A stretch of DNA of 64,000 nt from Terebella lapidaria (Eukaryota > Annelida > Polychaeta > Terebellida > Terebellidae): contig OX424568.1 in the NCBI GenBank assembly GCA_949152475.1, forward strand, positions 7,291,667 to 7,355,666. The letters run 5' to 3'. The translations under genes and the position numbers were made by a program. Below, piece by piece: positions 12,937 to 21,530 of this stretch. The notes under the pieces were generated by a model. It did no database searches. It was given only the letters and a program-made list of their open reading frames with translations, and was not told where the DNA came from. Every line of letters begins with the position of its first letter. Within the stretch, counting starts at the first letter, position 1.

Positions 12937-13745
12937 ACACTGTACTATAGCCTTCTGTACTGTAGTCCTCTGTACTATAGTCCTCTGTACTGTAGCCCTC
13001 TGAAATATTGTCCTTTGTACTTTACCCACTATACTGTAGTCCATTTAGCTATATTCCTCTGTACTAAAGCCCACCGTACTATAGTTCTCTGTACTGTACA
13101 CTTTTGTAATGTAGCCCACTGTACTGTGGCCCACTGTACTGTAGTCCTCTGTACTGTAGCCCACTGTACTGTAATCCTATGTGCTGAAGCCCTCTGTACG
13201 GTAGTCCTCTGTACTCTAGTACACTGTAATCTAGTCCTCTGTACTGTGGCCCTGTGTACTATAGCTCTCTGTACCAGCCCACTGTACTGTAGCTCTCTGT
13301 ACTGTAGCCCACTGTACTGTAGCTCTCTGTACTGTTGCCCACTGTACTGTAGCTCTCTGTACTGTAGCCCACTGTGCTGTAGCTCTCTGTATTGTTGCCC
13401 ACTGTACTGTAGCTCTGTGTTGTAACCCACTGTACTCTAGTCCACTGTACTAGAGACCTCTGTAATGTAACCCTCTGTACTGTAGCTCTCTTTACTGGGG
13501 CCCACCGTACTGTAGCTCTTTGTACTGAGGCCCTATGTGCTGTAGCCCTCTGTACTCTAGCTCTCTGTACTGTAGCCCTCTGTACTGTAGCTCACTGTAC
13601 TGTAGCCCTCTCTATTGTACCCTTCTGTACTGTATTCCACTGTACTGTAGTCTTCTCTACTGTAGCCCACTGTACTGTAGGCCTCTGTGTTGTAGCCCAC
13701 TGCACTGTAGTCCACTGTACTGTAGCCCTTCGTACTGTAGTCCAG

Positions 13746-14240
13746 ATTAAATGTATATCACACCTTGCATAATAACTTAATACTTATTATGAATATGTAA
13801 TAGTAGTATACGTGTAAGTCAAAGTCAGAATCCAGGGATTATTTTGTGTCGTTCAGGTTGTTATTGTCAACATCACAGCAGTAGATATAGAGCACAACTA
13901 AATTTACATGTACATACAAACAATACAAACTTCGCTCTGTATTTCTTTGATTAAATCATGGATTACTTCAGTGCAGTACAAGCACAGAGATAGAAATATA
14001 ATTTTCTTCCAACCTGCTCAATAGCATTCGTTTGATTATTGAAACACTATATCATACCTGACTGTATAGCATCTCCATAATATTCTGTTTAAGGTGACAA
14101 CTTTTATTTTTTACGGATATTTATTATCTCGAAGACAATGGGAACTGAAACACTCTAAATTCTATGCTGAACAACTATCTTACTAAGAAAAGTTCTTTAC
14201 TATAATTATCGCCTACCAACACAAATAACTGACAGTAGTG
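13746..14240. other. AT-rich DNA with no recognised feature
   Basis: About 495 bp of AT-rich, apparently single-copy sequence lie between the 15-bp array and the element pile. I see no open frame of note, no tandem period, no tRNA-like box and no element terminus. It could be the body of the element whose 3' hairpin lies at 14414, but no 5' end is visible. Confidence 0.6.
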
Positions 14241-14252
14241 ACACATGAAAAT

Positions 14253-14404
14253 GTAACAAAAAGACATTATGTAACAAAAGGACACCATGTAACAAAAGGA
14301 CAGTACATGTGTAACAAAAGGACGAAACATGTAACAAAAGGACAAAACATGTCCTTTTGTTACTTTGACCATGTCCTTTTGTTACATTTATGTAACAAAA
14401 GGAC
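14253..14404. repeat. Cluster of a 13-bp motif in both orientations
   Basis: GTAACAAAAGGAC (one copy with a mismatch) starts at 14253, 14271, 14289, 14311, 14331 and 14392. Its exact inverse GTCCTTTTGTTAC starts at 14351 and 14373. The pair 14331-14363 forms a hairpin with a 13-bp stem and 7-nt loop; 14373-14404 forms a second with a 6-nt loop. Spacing between direct copies is uneven (18-20 bp, then more). Confidence 0.85.
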
Positions 14405-14413
14405 ACTTTCAAC

Positions 14414-14440
14414 CTTCCGGAATTTAAATTCCGGCAAGTA
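14414..14440 (+). mobile_element. 3' terminal palindrome of a fifth family (E), orphan
   Basis: A palindrome centred on the 18-bp CCGGAATTTAAATTCCGG (14417-14434) continues into CAAGTAA, the closing signature of the other families. The left arm reads CTTCCGG where a perfect match would be CTTGCCGG. The expected CTGACCAACATA word in front is not recognisable. No 5' end with the matching word was found upstream. Confidence 0.5.
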
Positions 14441-14483
14441 ATGACTGACCAACATACTTGGCAAAATTTATTTTGCCAAGTAA
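14441..14483 (+). mobile_element. C-family 3' module, orphan
   Basis: ATGACTGACCAACATA is followed by the C palindrome (14456-14481: ACTTGGCAAAAT arm, loop, inverse arm) and AA. Its own 5' part is not seen to the left. It directly follows the E palindrome, as expected if an E element had inserted into the tail of a C element. Confidence 0.7.
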
Positions 14484-15068
14484 TGAAGCAATCGCTCAAA
14501 GAGCTAGGACTTGGCAAAATAAAGTTAGAGATCTTGAAGAGAAGTCTATAAACTAGCTTTGGTCTATAAACCCCTGCACCATAATACTGTAATATATTTT
14601 TTTCAATTATTTATTTGTCGTTAACTAAATTGTACATTTACTAAATTGTGTTGTTATGTTGTTTATAATTAAATGCAAGATCATGATTCTGTAAGTTAAA
14701 AATAAAAAAAAATAGTTTCAAGAGAGACTTGAACCCGGGTCTGTGGATTGAGAGTCATACGCTCTATGCACAGCACTAACGTCGCTGGCAGTTGGAGGAG
14801 GTGTATCCCATGTAACAATTCCTGTATGGTTTTCCAACCTCCATAGATATAAGCAATGTAACAGTTTTTTGGTCGCCAAGACAACAGTTTTTGAGCTATG
14901 ATCTTCAAATTCAATAGGCTTATGAAGGAGTCTTATGCGCATCTTCTGTGTAAATTTGATGTCATTCAGACCAGGATTGCGGCCGCTATCGTGCAAACTG
15001 ACGGACAGACAAACATGCAAACAAGATGACTGACCAACATACTTGGCAAAATTTATTTTGCCAAGTAA
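14484..15068 (+). mobile_element. C-family element 1, complete (585 bp)
   Basis: The start TGAAGCAATC contains the small hairpin GCTC-AAA-GAGC, then TAGG, then X = ACTTGGCAAAAT. The end has a GACGGACAGACAAACATGCAAAC tail region, CTGACCAACATA, and the palindrome of X (15041-15066) plus AA. A tRNA-like segment lies on the minus strand at 14723-14786. It has no coding capacity. It is the shortest complete member here and so the best model of the minimal element. Confidence 0.8.
14723..14786 (-). repeat. tRNA-derived segment (C type)
   Basis: Read on the minus strand it gives an A-box-like TTAGTGCTGTGCATAGAGC and a B-box-like GGGTTCAAGTCTC. A run of T (plus-strand A at 14700-14711) follows, as for a Pol III terminator. 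It is degenerate and not a functional tRNA. Confidence 0.65.
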
Positions 15069-15285
15069 TGAAGCAATCGTTCAAAGAGCTAGGACTTGGC
15101 AAAATAAAGTCAAAGAACTTGAAAAGAAGTCGATACACCAGCTAAAAAACGTTTCGAGAGAGACTTGAATCGTTTTTTTTTTAAATTATCTAGTTGCTGT
15201 TAAGTAAGTTGTACATGTATTAAATTGTGCAGTTGTGCTGTAAAAGACATGATCCTGTAAGTTGGAGAGAAAAAACAAGTTTTGA

Positions 15286-15351
15286 GAGGGAGTTGAACCC
15301 GGGGTCTGTGGATTCAGAGTCCTGAGCTCTATGCACAGCACCAACGTGACC
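15286..15351 (-). repeat. tRNA-derived segment (C type)
   Basis: The minus strand reads GGTGCTGTGCATAGAGCTC, then GGACTCTGAATCC (anticodon-arm-like), then GGGTTCAACTCC (B-box-like). An A-run on the plus strand at 15270-15276 would act as a terminator. Confidence 0.65.
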
Positions 15352-15619
15352 GACAGTGTGAAGTGGTGTATTTATTGTATGTACTGCTAAAAACCGGGAA
15401 TGGGGCCGGTTCCTTTGCCGGTTCGTCACCCCCAGCAGTCTTAATATAAGGGAGCCTGTGGCTTGACACAGACTGTATTTAGACTAGAGTTTTAGGCTTT
15501 GTTATATCACTTGTACATCACTGAGTTAGAAAACCACTGAAATGTTGTTTGAGATCTGCATCTGGATACATATATGATATACTGTATTGCTATGCAACCG
15601 AGCGTGTGTATTTAGGACG

Positions 15620-15731
15620 GGACATGTCCACAGGGGGTAATCGTTTCTACAGCTTATTGGCGTGTGAACGGATTGAGAATCAGATTCACCCCACTGCTAT
15701 TTCTACTTTGATATCTCGGCGAGTTTTCAAT
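15620..15731. repeat. ~112-bp conserved block, copy in C2
   Basis: It begins with the palindrome GGACATGTCC and ends GAGTTTTCAAT. It is the same, apart from one or two bases, in C6 (60193-60304), C8 (63028-63139) and all five 1,269-bp units, while flanking sequence between C and those units differs at many sites. A frame through it ends in a stop just after CCAAATG in all copies (TAA in C, TGA in the units), but upstream differences are mostly amino-acid-changing, so conservation looks nucleotide-level. On the minus strand it lies about 95 bp after the tRNA-like segment at 15826-15892, as a SINE central domain would. Confidence 0.75.
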
Positions 15732-15825
15732 CTATTCCAAATGTAAAAGGTGCATTATAAACTAGCAATAACACTGCAACTGACTGTATAAAAAGTAAGT
15801 TCGAGATAAAAGAGATTAGAGTTTT

Positions 15826-15892
15826 GAGGGAGGGTTGAACACCGGTCTTTGGATTCAAAGTCTTACGCTCTATCCACTGCACCAACGTCGCC
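15826..15892 (-). repeat. tRNA-derived segment (C type, Gln-like loop)
   Basis: The minus strand has TTGGTGCAGTGGATAGAGC (good A box), GACTTTGAATCC (an anticodon arm like tRNA-Gln with anticodon TTG) and a weaker B box GGTGTTCAACCC. No acceptor stem or CCA is seen, so it is a derived segment and not a tRNA gene. Confidence 0.7.
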
Positions 15893-16145
15893 GACAGTGT
15901 GAAGAAGTGTATTCCATGTAACAGTTACTTTATGGTTTTCCAGCCTCCATAGTTATAGTTATGTAACGGTTTTTCAGTCGCCAAGACAACAGTTTTTAAG
16001 CTATGACCTTCAAAATCAATAGGCTTGTGCAGCAGTATTATGCGCATCTTCTTTGAAAATTTCATGTCATTCCGACAAGGATTGCGCCCGCTATCGTGCG
16101 AACAGACGGCCATAACACATATTTGATCGCTGAGCAACATACAAC

Positions 16146-16684
16146 TGAAGCAATCGCTCAAAGAGCTAGGACTTGGCAAAATAAAGTTAAAGATCTTGAA
16201 GAGAAGTCTATAAACTAGCTTTGGTCTATAAACACCTGCACCATAATACTGTAATTTTTTTTTTTATTATTAATTCTTTGTCGTTAACTAAATTGTACAT
16301 TTACTAAATCGTGTTGTTATGTTGTTTATAATTAAATGCAAGATCATGATTCTGTAAGTTAAAAATACAAAAAAATAGTTTCAAGAGAGACTTGAACCCG
16401 GGTCTGTGGATTGAGAGTCATACGCTCTATGCACAGCACTAACGTCGCTGGCAGTTGGAGGAGGTGTATCCCATGTAACAATTCCTGTATGGTTTTCCAA
16501 CCTCCATAGATATAAGCAATGTAACAGTTTTTTGGTCGCCAAGACAACAGTTTTTGAGCTATGATCTTCAAATTCAATAGGCTTATGATGGAGTCTTATG
16601 CGCATCTTTTGTGTAAATTTGATGTCATTCAGACCAGGATTGCGGCCGCTATCGTGCAAACTGACGGACAGACAAACATACAAA
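16146..16684 (+). mobile_element. C-family element 3, 3' module displaced
   Basis: It is nearly the same as C1 through the tRNA-like segment (16385-16448) and the ATCGTGCAAACTGACGGACAG tail. It is cut after CATACAAA, where C4 starts. The missing CAAGATGACTG-hairpin module may be the orphan at 57798-57844. Confidence 0.75.
16385..16448 (-). repeat. tRNA-derived segment (C type)
   Basis: This copy is almost identical to 14723-14786, with B-box-like GGGTTCAAGTCTC on the minus strand and a plus-strand A-rich run just before it. Confidence 0.65.
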
Positions 16685-18149
16685 TGAAGCAATCGCTCAA
16701 AGAGCTAGGACTTGGCAAAATAAAGTAATGAACTTGAAGAGAAGTCTATAAACCAGCTTTGGTCTATAAACCCTTGCATCATAATACTGTAATAATATTA
16801 AATTGTGCTGCTACATTCTTCAGAATTGAAAGCATGATCATGATCTTGTAAGTTACAGATGAAAAATTACAATGACAACAAGTGAACAAAACGAATAGAG
16901 ACACTCGGTGAATACAAATCATGCCAGAATGGACTTAACACAGATGCATTATGATGCATGAAGGACACGATCATAATGGAACCAATGAGACACTGTTAAA
17001 TGACTTTAAGGAATTCATAGTGAGAAATAATTAAGTATGATGACATAATAACGATAAAGATTACTCGTGCTACATTTATTTGCTGATTTTGTACACTACG
17101 AATGTGTTGTTTCGTTGTTTGGAATTGAATACATGATCTTTTAACGGAGAAAAAAAATAGTTTTGAGATAGTATTGAACCCGGGTCTGTGGATTCAAAGT
17201 CCTACGCTCTACGCTCAGCACTAACGTGGCTGGCGATGTGAAGCGGAGTGTTTCATATAGCAATGCTATTATCGTTTTCATGTAATGCTTTTCAGTAACG
17301 ATTTTCTGTTACCGTGACAACAGTTTCAGAGCTATGATGTTCCAAATCAAAAGGGTTATGCGGACATTCCGTGCAAATATTATGTGAGAATTTTGTCAAA
17401 ATCACACAAGAATCGACCGCACAGCAATGTGTTAAACTTTGGATCCGAAATTCATGACCCCCATTTATTTCACCTGGAGTTTAAATCGTCAATTTTGACT
17501 CAACCGCTGTCGGTCATACATCAAATGATGCAGAATTGGCCATAGTAAAAGACGTGAACACTTTTGGAAGTGCAGGTGGAATGAAAATGGAGTTATGACC
17601 ATTTTTAATTTTTTGGTTTTTCAACGATTTTGTCGTTAATTCTTGACCTTTGACCTTGAGAAACGAAAGGAATATGCCGACATCTGGTGTGCATGTGCTG
17701 TGAAAATTTCATAAGAATCCGACAAGAATTGACTGCACAGCAATGCATGAAACTTTTGATCCAGAAACTCCTGACCCCCGTCTATTTAACCTGGAGTCAA
17801 AATCGTCAATTTTCACTCAACAGCTGTCGGCCATACATCAAAAGATGCAGAATTGGCCATAGTAATCGATGCTAGAAATCTCGAAACTCCAGATAAAATA
17901 TAACTGGAGTTACTACGATTTTTAATTTTTTGGTTTTTGAACGACCTTGACGTCAATTTTTGACCTTTGACGTTCAGAAACGAAAGGCTTATGTGGAATA
18001 TCCTTGCACATGTTTTGTCAAAATTTCATGAAAATCCGACAAGAATTGCGCCCGCTATCGTGCAAACTGACGGACAGACAAACATACAAACAAACAAACA
18101 AACAAGATGACTGACCAACATACTTGGCAAAATTTATTTTGCCAAGTAA
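16685..18149 (+). mobile_element. C-family element 4, complete (1,465 bp)
   Basis: It has a standard C start after CATACAAA and an intact 3' module with palindrome at 18122-18147. The interior has a tRNA-like segment (17166-17230) and two diverged tandem modules of about 320 bp (about 17330-17650 and 17650-17970). Each module holds a GACCCCC...ACCTGGAGT segment, then GCAGAATTGGCCATAGTAA, then a TTGACCTTTGAC line. Confidence 0.8.
17166..17230 (-). repeat. tRNA-derived segment (C type, Gln-like loop)
   Basis: The minus strand shows TTAGTGCTGAGCGTAGAGC, GGACTTTGAATCC and GGGTTCAATAC. A plus-strand A-run at 17150-17157 forms the putative terminator. Confidence 0.65.
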
Positions 18150-19186
18150 CGAGGGGCCATAGGCCCGGCAGTTGACGAATTCGCAAACTTTCATCTCAAT
18201 GTGAAAGGTCAAGGTCATAGTAATGTTATTATCTGGAAATGACATACACATTTGATTGTTTTGCCGCTTCCGAATGAAGTGGTTCAAAATCGATGACTCC
18301 GACGATTCAAGCAAATGTTATTACTTTACAGGTGTTTTTTCTGGGATTTCGATGACTTTGACCTTGATCTTTGACCTTTGTACTACAATTCGTAGAGGTC
18401 AATACTATCAATGGGTACAACAAGTTTCAAGATACTCCATACAGTATTGACGCTGTTATTGCCTTTTGAAATTTCGGAAATTAAACGTACGTGTAGGATG
18501 CAATCAGATTTTGATGATGCCAGAAACAAACGTAAAATACAACATTTTGCAATGAAAATTGTAGCTGGATCAAATAATTCATCCGAAGACACACTGAAAT
18601 ATTCCACTCATGCATATTCATGAAACGTTTTTTTTTTTTTCAAACTCCATAAACAGTGATAAAGGCACCAAGTAGTGGATTCTTTGTGTTTTCTGCTTCA
18701 GGCTTGATTTTGATTTAATATCGCGAAACAATAGAATTATATAAAAGGGTGACTGTGGAAAACATATCAGAATTAATACAAAAAAACACTCAGAAACAGA
18801 AAAAGTCATTTAGTCGGAATTTAAAAAAAAAAAAAAGACAATAGGAATCGAACCCGTGACCCCGCGCACCAACACCTAACGCCTTTACTGACTGAGCCAA
18901 TCTGTCGCTTGAAGTTACTGCGCGTGAAGTATATAGCGTACGAGAGACCGCGCTCAGAATAAATGCTGGTATATCCCATGGCTGGGCATTGGTGTGGCTA
19001 CTGTGGCGGCAGCGTGAGGAATTTTTTAGATATTTTTGTAACGTCTTCACTCAACCGATTTTCACGAAAATTGAACCATTTCTAGTCTTTAACATAAAGA
19101 ATAACCGTGTAAATTTTCGTGAAAATATCTCCAGAATTGTGGTCGCTATCGTGCTAACAGACATCTTACTGATGGACATACAATTA
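18150..19186 (+). mobile_element. A-family element 1 (TTCGCAAAC subtype), no 3' palindrome
   Basis: The 5' end has CGAG, the hairpin GGGCC-ATA-GGCCC, GGC and X = AGTTGACGAATT. The body contains TGACCTTGATCTTTGACC motifs and a minus-strand tRNA-like segment. It ends CATACAATTA, where another A element starts. Sister copies at 21531, 29435, 41379 and 43126 end the same way, so this subtype seems to travel joined to a following element. Confidence 0.8.
18844..18908 (-). repeat. tRNA-derived Pol III-like unit (A type)
   Basis: The minus strand reads A box TTGGCTCAGTCAG (one mismatch to the general consensus), B box GGTTCGATTCC (perfect), then TATTGTC and a long T-run (plus-strand A-run about 18822-18835). 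Box spacing is tRNA-like. Acceptor pairing is not evident. Confidence 0.75.
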
Positions 19187-20907
19187 CGAGGGGCCATAGG
19201 CCCGGCAGTTGACGAATTAGGAAGGTTACCGGACAATATATGTTTTAGATATATGTTTTAGTGAGATATTAGCCATTTTGTGCTCTGACCTCAATTTTCA
19301 AATCATGAGAAGATATAACATATATCATTTCCTATACATGTATGTCCAAAGCTGTGAAGTCGATAAAAAGCGATATATTAGCCACATTGTGCTCTGACCT
19401 TGAAAATGAGGTCGAAGGTCAAATGTCAAGGTCAAGGTCATAGAAGATAGAACTCGAGTTAATCTACAATATGAACTTGGTTTGAAGTCTCTAGGGCGAT
19501 TAGAACCGAAGTTATGGCCATTTATGTGTTTTCGACACTTTATGTGACCTTGACCTTGACCTTTGACCTAGGGTCCCCAAATTTCACCCATTTGCAAGTA
19601 TATACATAAGCATTTTATACGTACAATTTGGTCATGATACGTCCAAAACTGTGGTTGTAGAGCGGTAATATACGAAGAACAAACTAGATTTTGATGATAA
19701 CAATAGAATGCAAAGCAGTTTTTCCGTTGCCATGGCAACATTTTTCAGGCGAATTTGACTAAAATCAATGGGTGCCTGGCTTTGAGCCTAAAAAGTGTTC
19801 CCATAAAGTTTGGTGATGATCCGACCTAAACTGTGATATGTTTCAGTTAGTTTGAAAATTTGACCTTGAAGTTTTGAATGTGTCCTCATTTTTGCGACCA
19901 AGTTCAAGGTCAATTATAAAATTGACATGTACATATGGTTACCATGCCTCTTCTGAATGATATGGTTCAAATTTTATGAGACTACAATGATTCAAGCAGA
20001 TGTTATAACCGAAAAGGTGTTTTTCTAGGATTTCGATGACCTTGAACTTGACCTTTGACCTTTGTATTTCAATTCGTAGAGGTCAATGCTATTAATATGC
20101 ATGTCAAGTCTCAAGATATTCCATACAGTATTGACGCTGTTATGGCCTTTTGAAATTTCGGTAATTTGACGTTTATGACGTCATTGTGACGTGAGTGTAC
20201 GTCGCAGCGCCGAAAATAAGGTATCACTGCAATCAAGGGCCCAAGACCTTTCCAACGATATACTACTCGATATGATTCGCTGACCTTCGAACCTGACCTT
20301 GACATTCACCTCGTGGCAAACTCTCAAGGTCAAGCTCAAATGCCGAGGTCAAGGTCACAGAAGATAGAACTCGAGTTTATCTACAATATGAACTTGGTTT
20401 GAAGTCTCTAGCACGAATAGAACCGGAGTTATGGCCACTTATGTGTTTTTAACATTTTGCGTGACCTTGACCTTGACTTTGGACCTTGAGTCACAAAAAT
20501 TGTGCATTGTCTGTGCATGAATATATATATTGTATCTGTAAAATTTCATCAGAATCAAACAAAATTTGTGGACACTATGACCGTTTGAAATTTTTAAAAA
20601 TTAACGTTTATGACGTCACTGTGACGTCAATAAACGTCACAGCTCAAAACTGATGAAAAGGTATGTACCAGGGAATCAAGACCTTTCATTTGATATACTA
20701 CTTGATAGGTTTCAGTTAGTTTTAAAATTTGACCTTGAAGTTCTCCTCATATGACCTTATTTTCCTGACCAAGTTCAAGGTCAATCATGAAATTGACATA
20801 TAGGTTCGATTGCTATACCTCTTCTGAACGATATGGTTCAAATTTCATGAACCTACGACAATTCAAACGGATGTTATTACCGGGAACGTGTTTTTCTGGG
20901 ATTTTGA

Positions 20908-20935
20908 TGACCTTGACCTTGACCTTTGACCTTTG
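20908..20935 (+). promoter_or_regulatory. Nuclear-receptor half-site cluster (example)
   Basis: TGACCTTGACC followed by TTGACCTTTG reads on the minus strand as overlapping AGGTCA half-sites, including TCAAGGTCA (the extended half-site known for NR5A and ERR receptors) and an AGGTCA-A-AGGTCA direct repeat. Dozens of such lines occur in A, B and D interiors. The motif match is direct; any binding or function is inference. Confidence 0.3.
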
Positions 20936-21046
20936 CACTTAAATTCGTAGAGGTCATTGCTGTCAGTATGCATATCAAGTTTCAAGAGATTCCATACAGT
21001 ATTGACGATGTTATGGCCTTTTGAAATTTCGGGAATTTGACCTTTA

Positions 21047-21065
21047 TGACGTCATTGTGACGTCA
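21047..21065. promoter_or_regulatory. Paired CRE-like palindromes (example)
   Basis: There are two perfect TGACGTCA octamers (21047-21054 and 21058-21065) three bases apart. TGACGTCA is the known CREB/ATF site. The same pair recurs in sister modules, for example near 24808, 25678, 33571 and 49929, mostly intact. Confidence 0.35.
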
Positions 21066-21530
21066 GTGTACGTCGCAGCGCCGAAAATAGGGTATCACTG
21101 CGATCAGGGGGTCAAGGCCTTTCCAATGATATATTACTCGATATGCTGCGCTGATCTTCGTACTTGACCTTGACTTCGACCTGGGGCAAACTTCTCAAGG
21201 TCAAGGTCAAATGTCAAGGTCAAGGTCACAGACGATAGAACTCGAGTGTATCTACAATATGCACTTGGTTAGAAGTCTCTAGAACGATTAGAACCGGAGT
21301 TATGACCACTTATGTGTTTTCAACGTTTTGTGTGACCTTGACCTTGACCTTTGACTTAGGGTCACCAAAATTCACCGGTTTCCAGGTATATACCTAGGCA
21401 TTGTATCCATACGATTTGGTGATGATCCGGCCAAAACTGTGGCCTGTAACGTGCAAACAGACAAACAAACAGACAAACAGACAAACCGAACTGACCAACA
21501 TAGTTGACGAATTTTTAATTCGTCAACTAA

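Larger units (their letters stand above)
4123..13745. repeat. 9.6-kb array of a 15-bp repeat
   Basis: Roughly 640 units of consensus CTGTACTGTAGCCCA or CTGTACTGTAGTCCT run without a break. The period is divisible by three and the consensus has a stop in only one of six frames (CTG TAG). Five frames are therefore open for long runs, giving pseudo-peptides such as CTVAH, YCSPL, WATVQ, GLQYS and GYSTV repeated, including a 336-codon run at 12415-13425. These are not genes: there is no composition change, no non-periodic domain, and similar openness exists on both strands. A variant unit TCTGTGTTGTAG recurs and marks higher-order blocks. Confidence 0.97.
15069..16145 (+). mobile_element. C-family element 2, no 3' palindrome
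   Basis: It has a normal C 5' end (one stem base changed, CGTTC for CGCTC). The body holds two minus-strand tRNA-like segments and a ~112-bp near-invariant block (15620-15731). The tail ends CTGAGCAACATACAAC and is followed at once by the next C start; the hairpin is absent. The same truncated junction recurs at 60654 and 63553, so it was inherited by copying and is not three separate accidents. Confidence 0.75.
19187..21530 (+). mobile_element. A-family element 2, complete (2,344 bp)
   Basis: It has a complete A 5' end and a complete 3' module: ACAGACAAAC tail, CCGAACTGACCAACATA and the palindrome at 21502-21528. The interior is built from ~870-bp modules carrying AAGGTCAAGGTCA, GATAGAACTCGAGT, TGACCTTGACCTTTGACC and paired TGACGTCA words. 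A14 (55460-57797) is a near-identical copy. No open frame encodes a recognisable protein. Confidence 0.85.

Noticed and set aside
12415-13425. 336-codon open frame rich in CTV/ALC/AHC
   Set aside because: It is pure 15-bp periodicity; similar openness occurs in four other frames and on the opposite strand, with no non-periodic domain.
14253-14404. CRISPR-like repeat cluster
   Set aside because: The 13-bp motif is too short, spacers are 5-9 bp and partly similar, and two copies are inverted.
14456-14481. Terminal palindromes as bacterial-type transcription terminators or integron attC sites
   Set aside because: The setting is plainly eukaryotic repeat DNA, there are no genes to terminate, and the palindromes pair with matching 5' words as transposon ends.
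15620-15629. GGACATGTCC as a p53-type response element
   Set aside because: Only a half-site is present in each copy and no second half lies nearby; it is simply the edge of the conserved block.
15549-15746. 65-79-codon frame recurring in C elements and in the 1,269-bp units
   Set aside because: It has a shared stop position but mostly amino-acid-changing differences upstream and no recognisable domain. The nucleotide block explains the conservation better, though a small peptide is not excluded.
18790-19050. Minus-strand frame containing RLAQSVKALGVGARGHGFDSYC
   Set aside because: This is the translation of the A and B boxes of the tRNA-derived segment, a common false peptide of SINE-like repeats.
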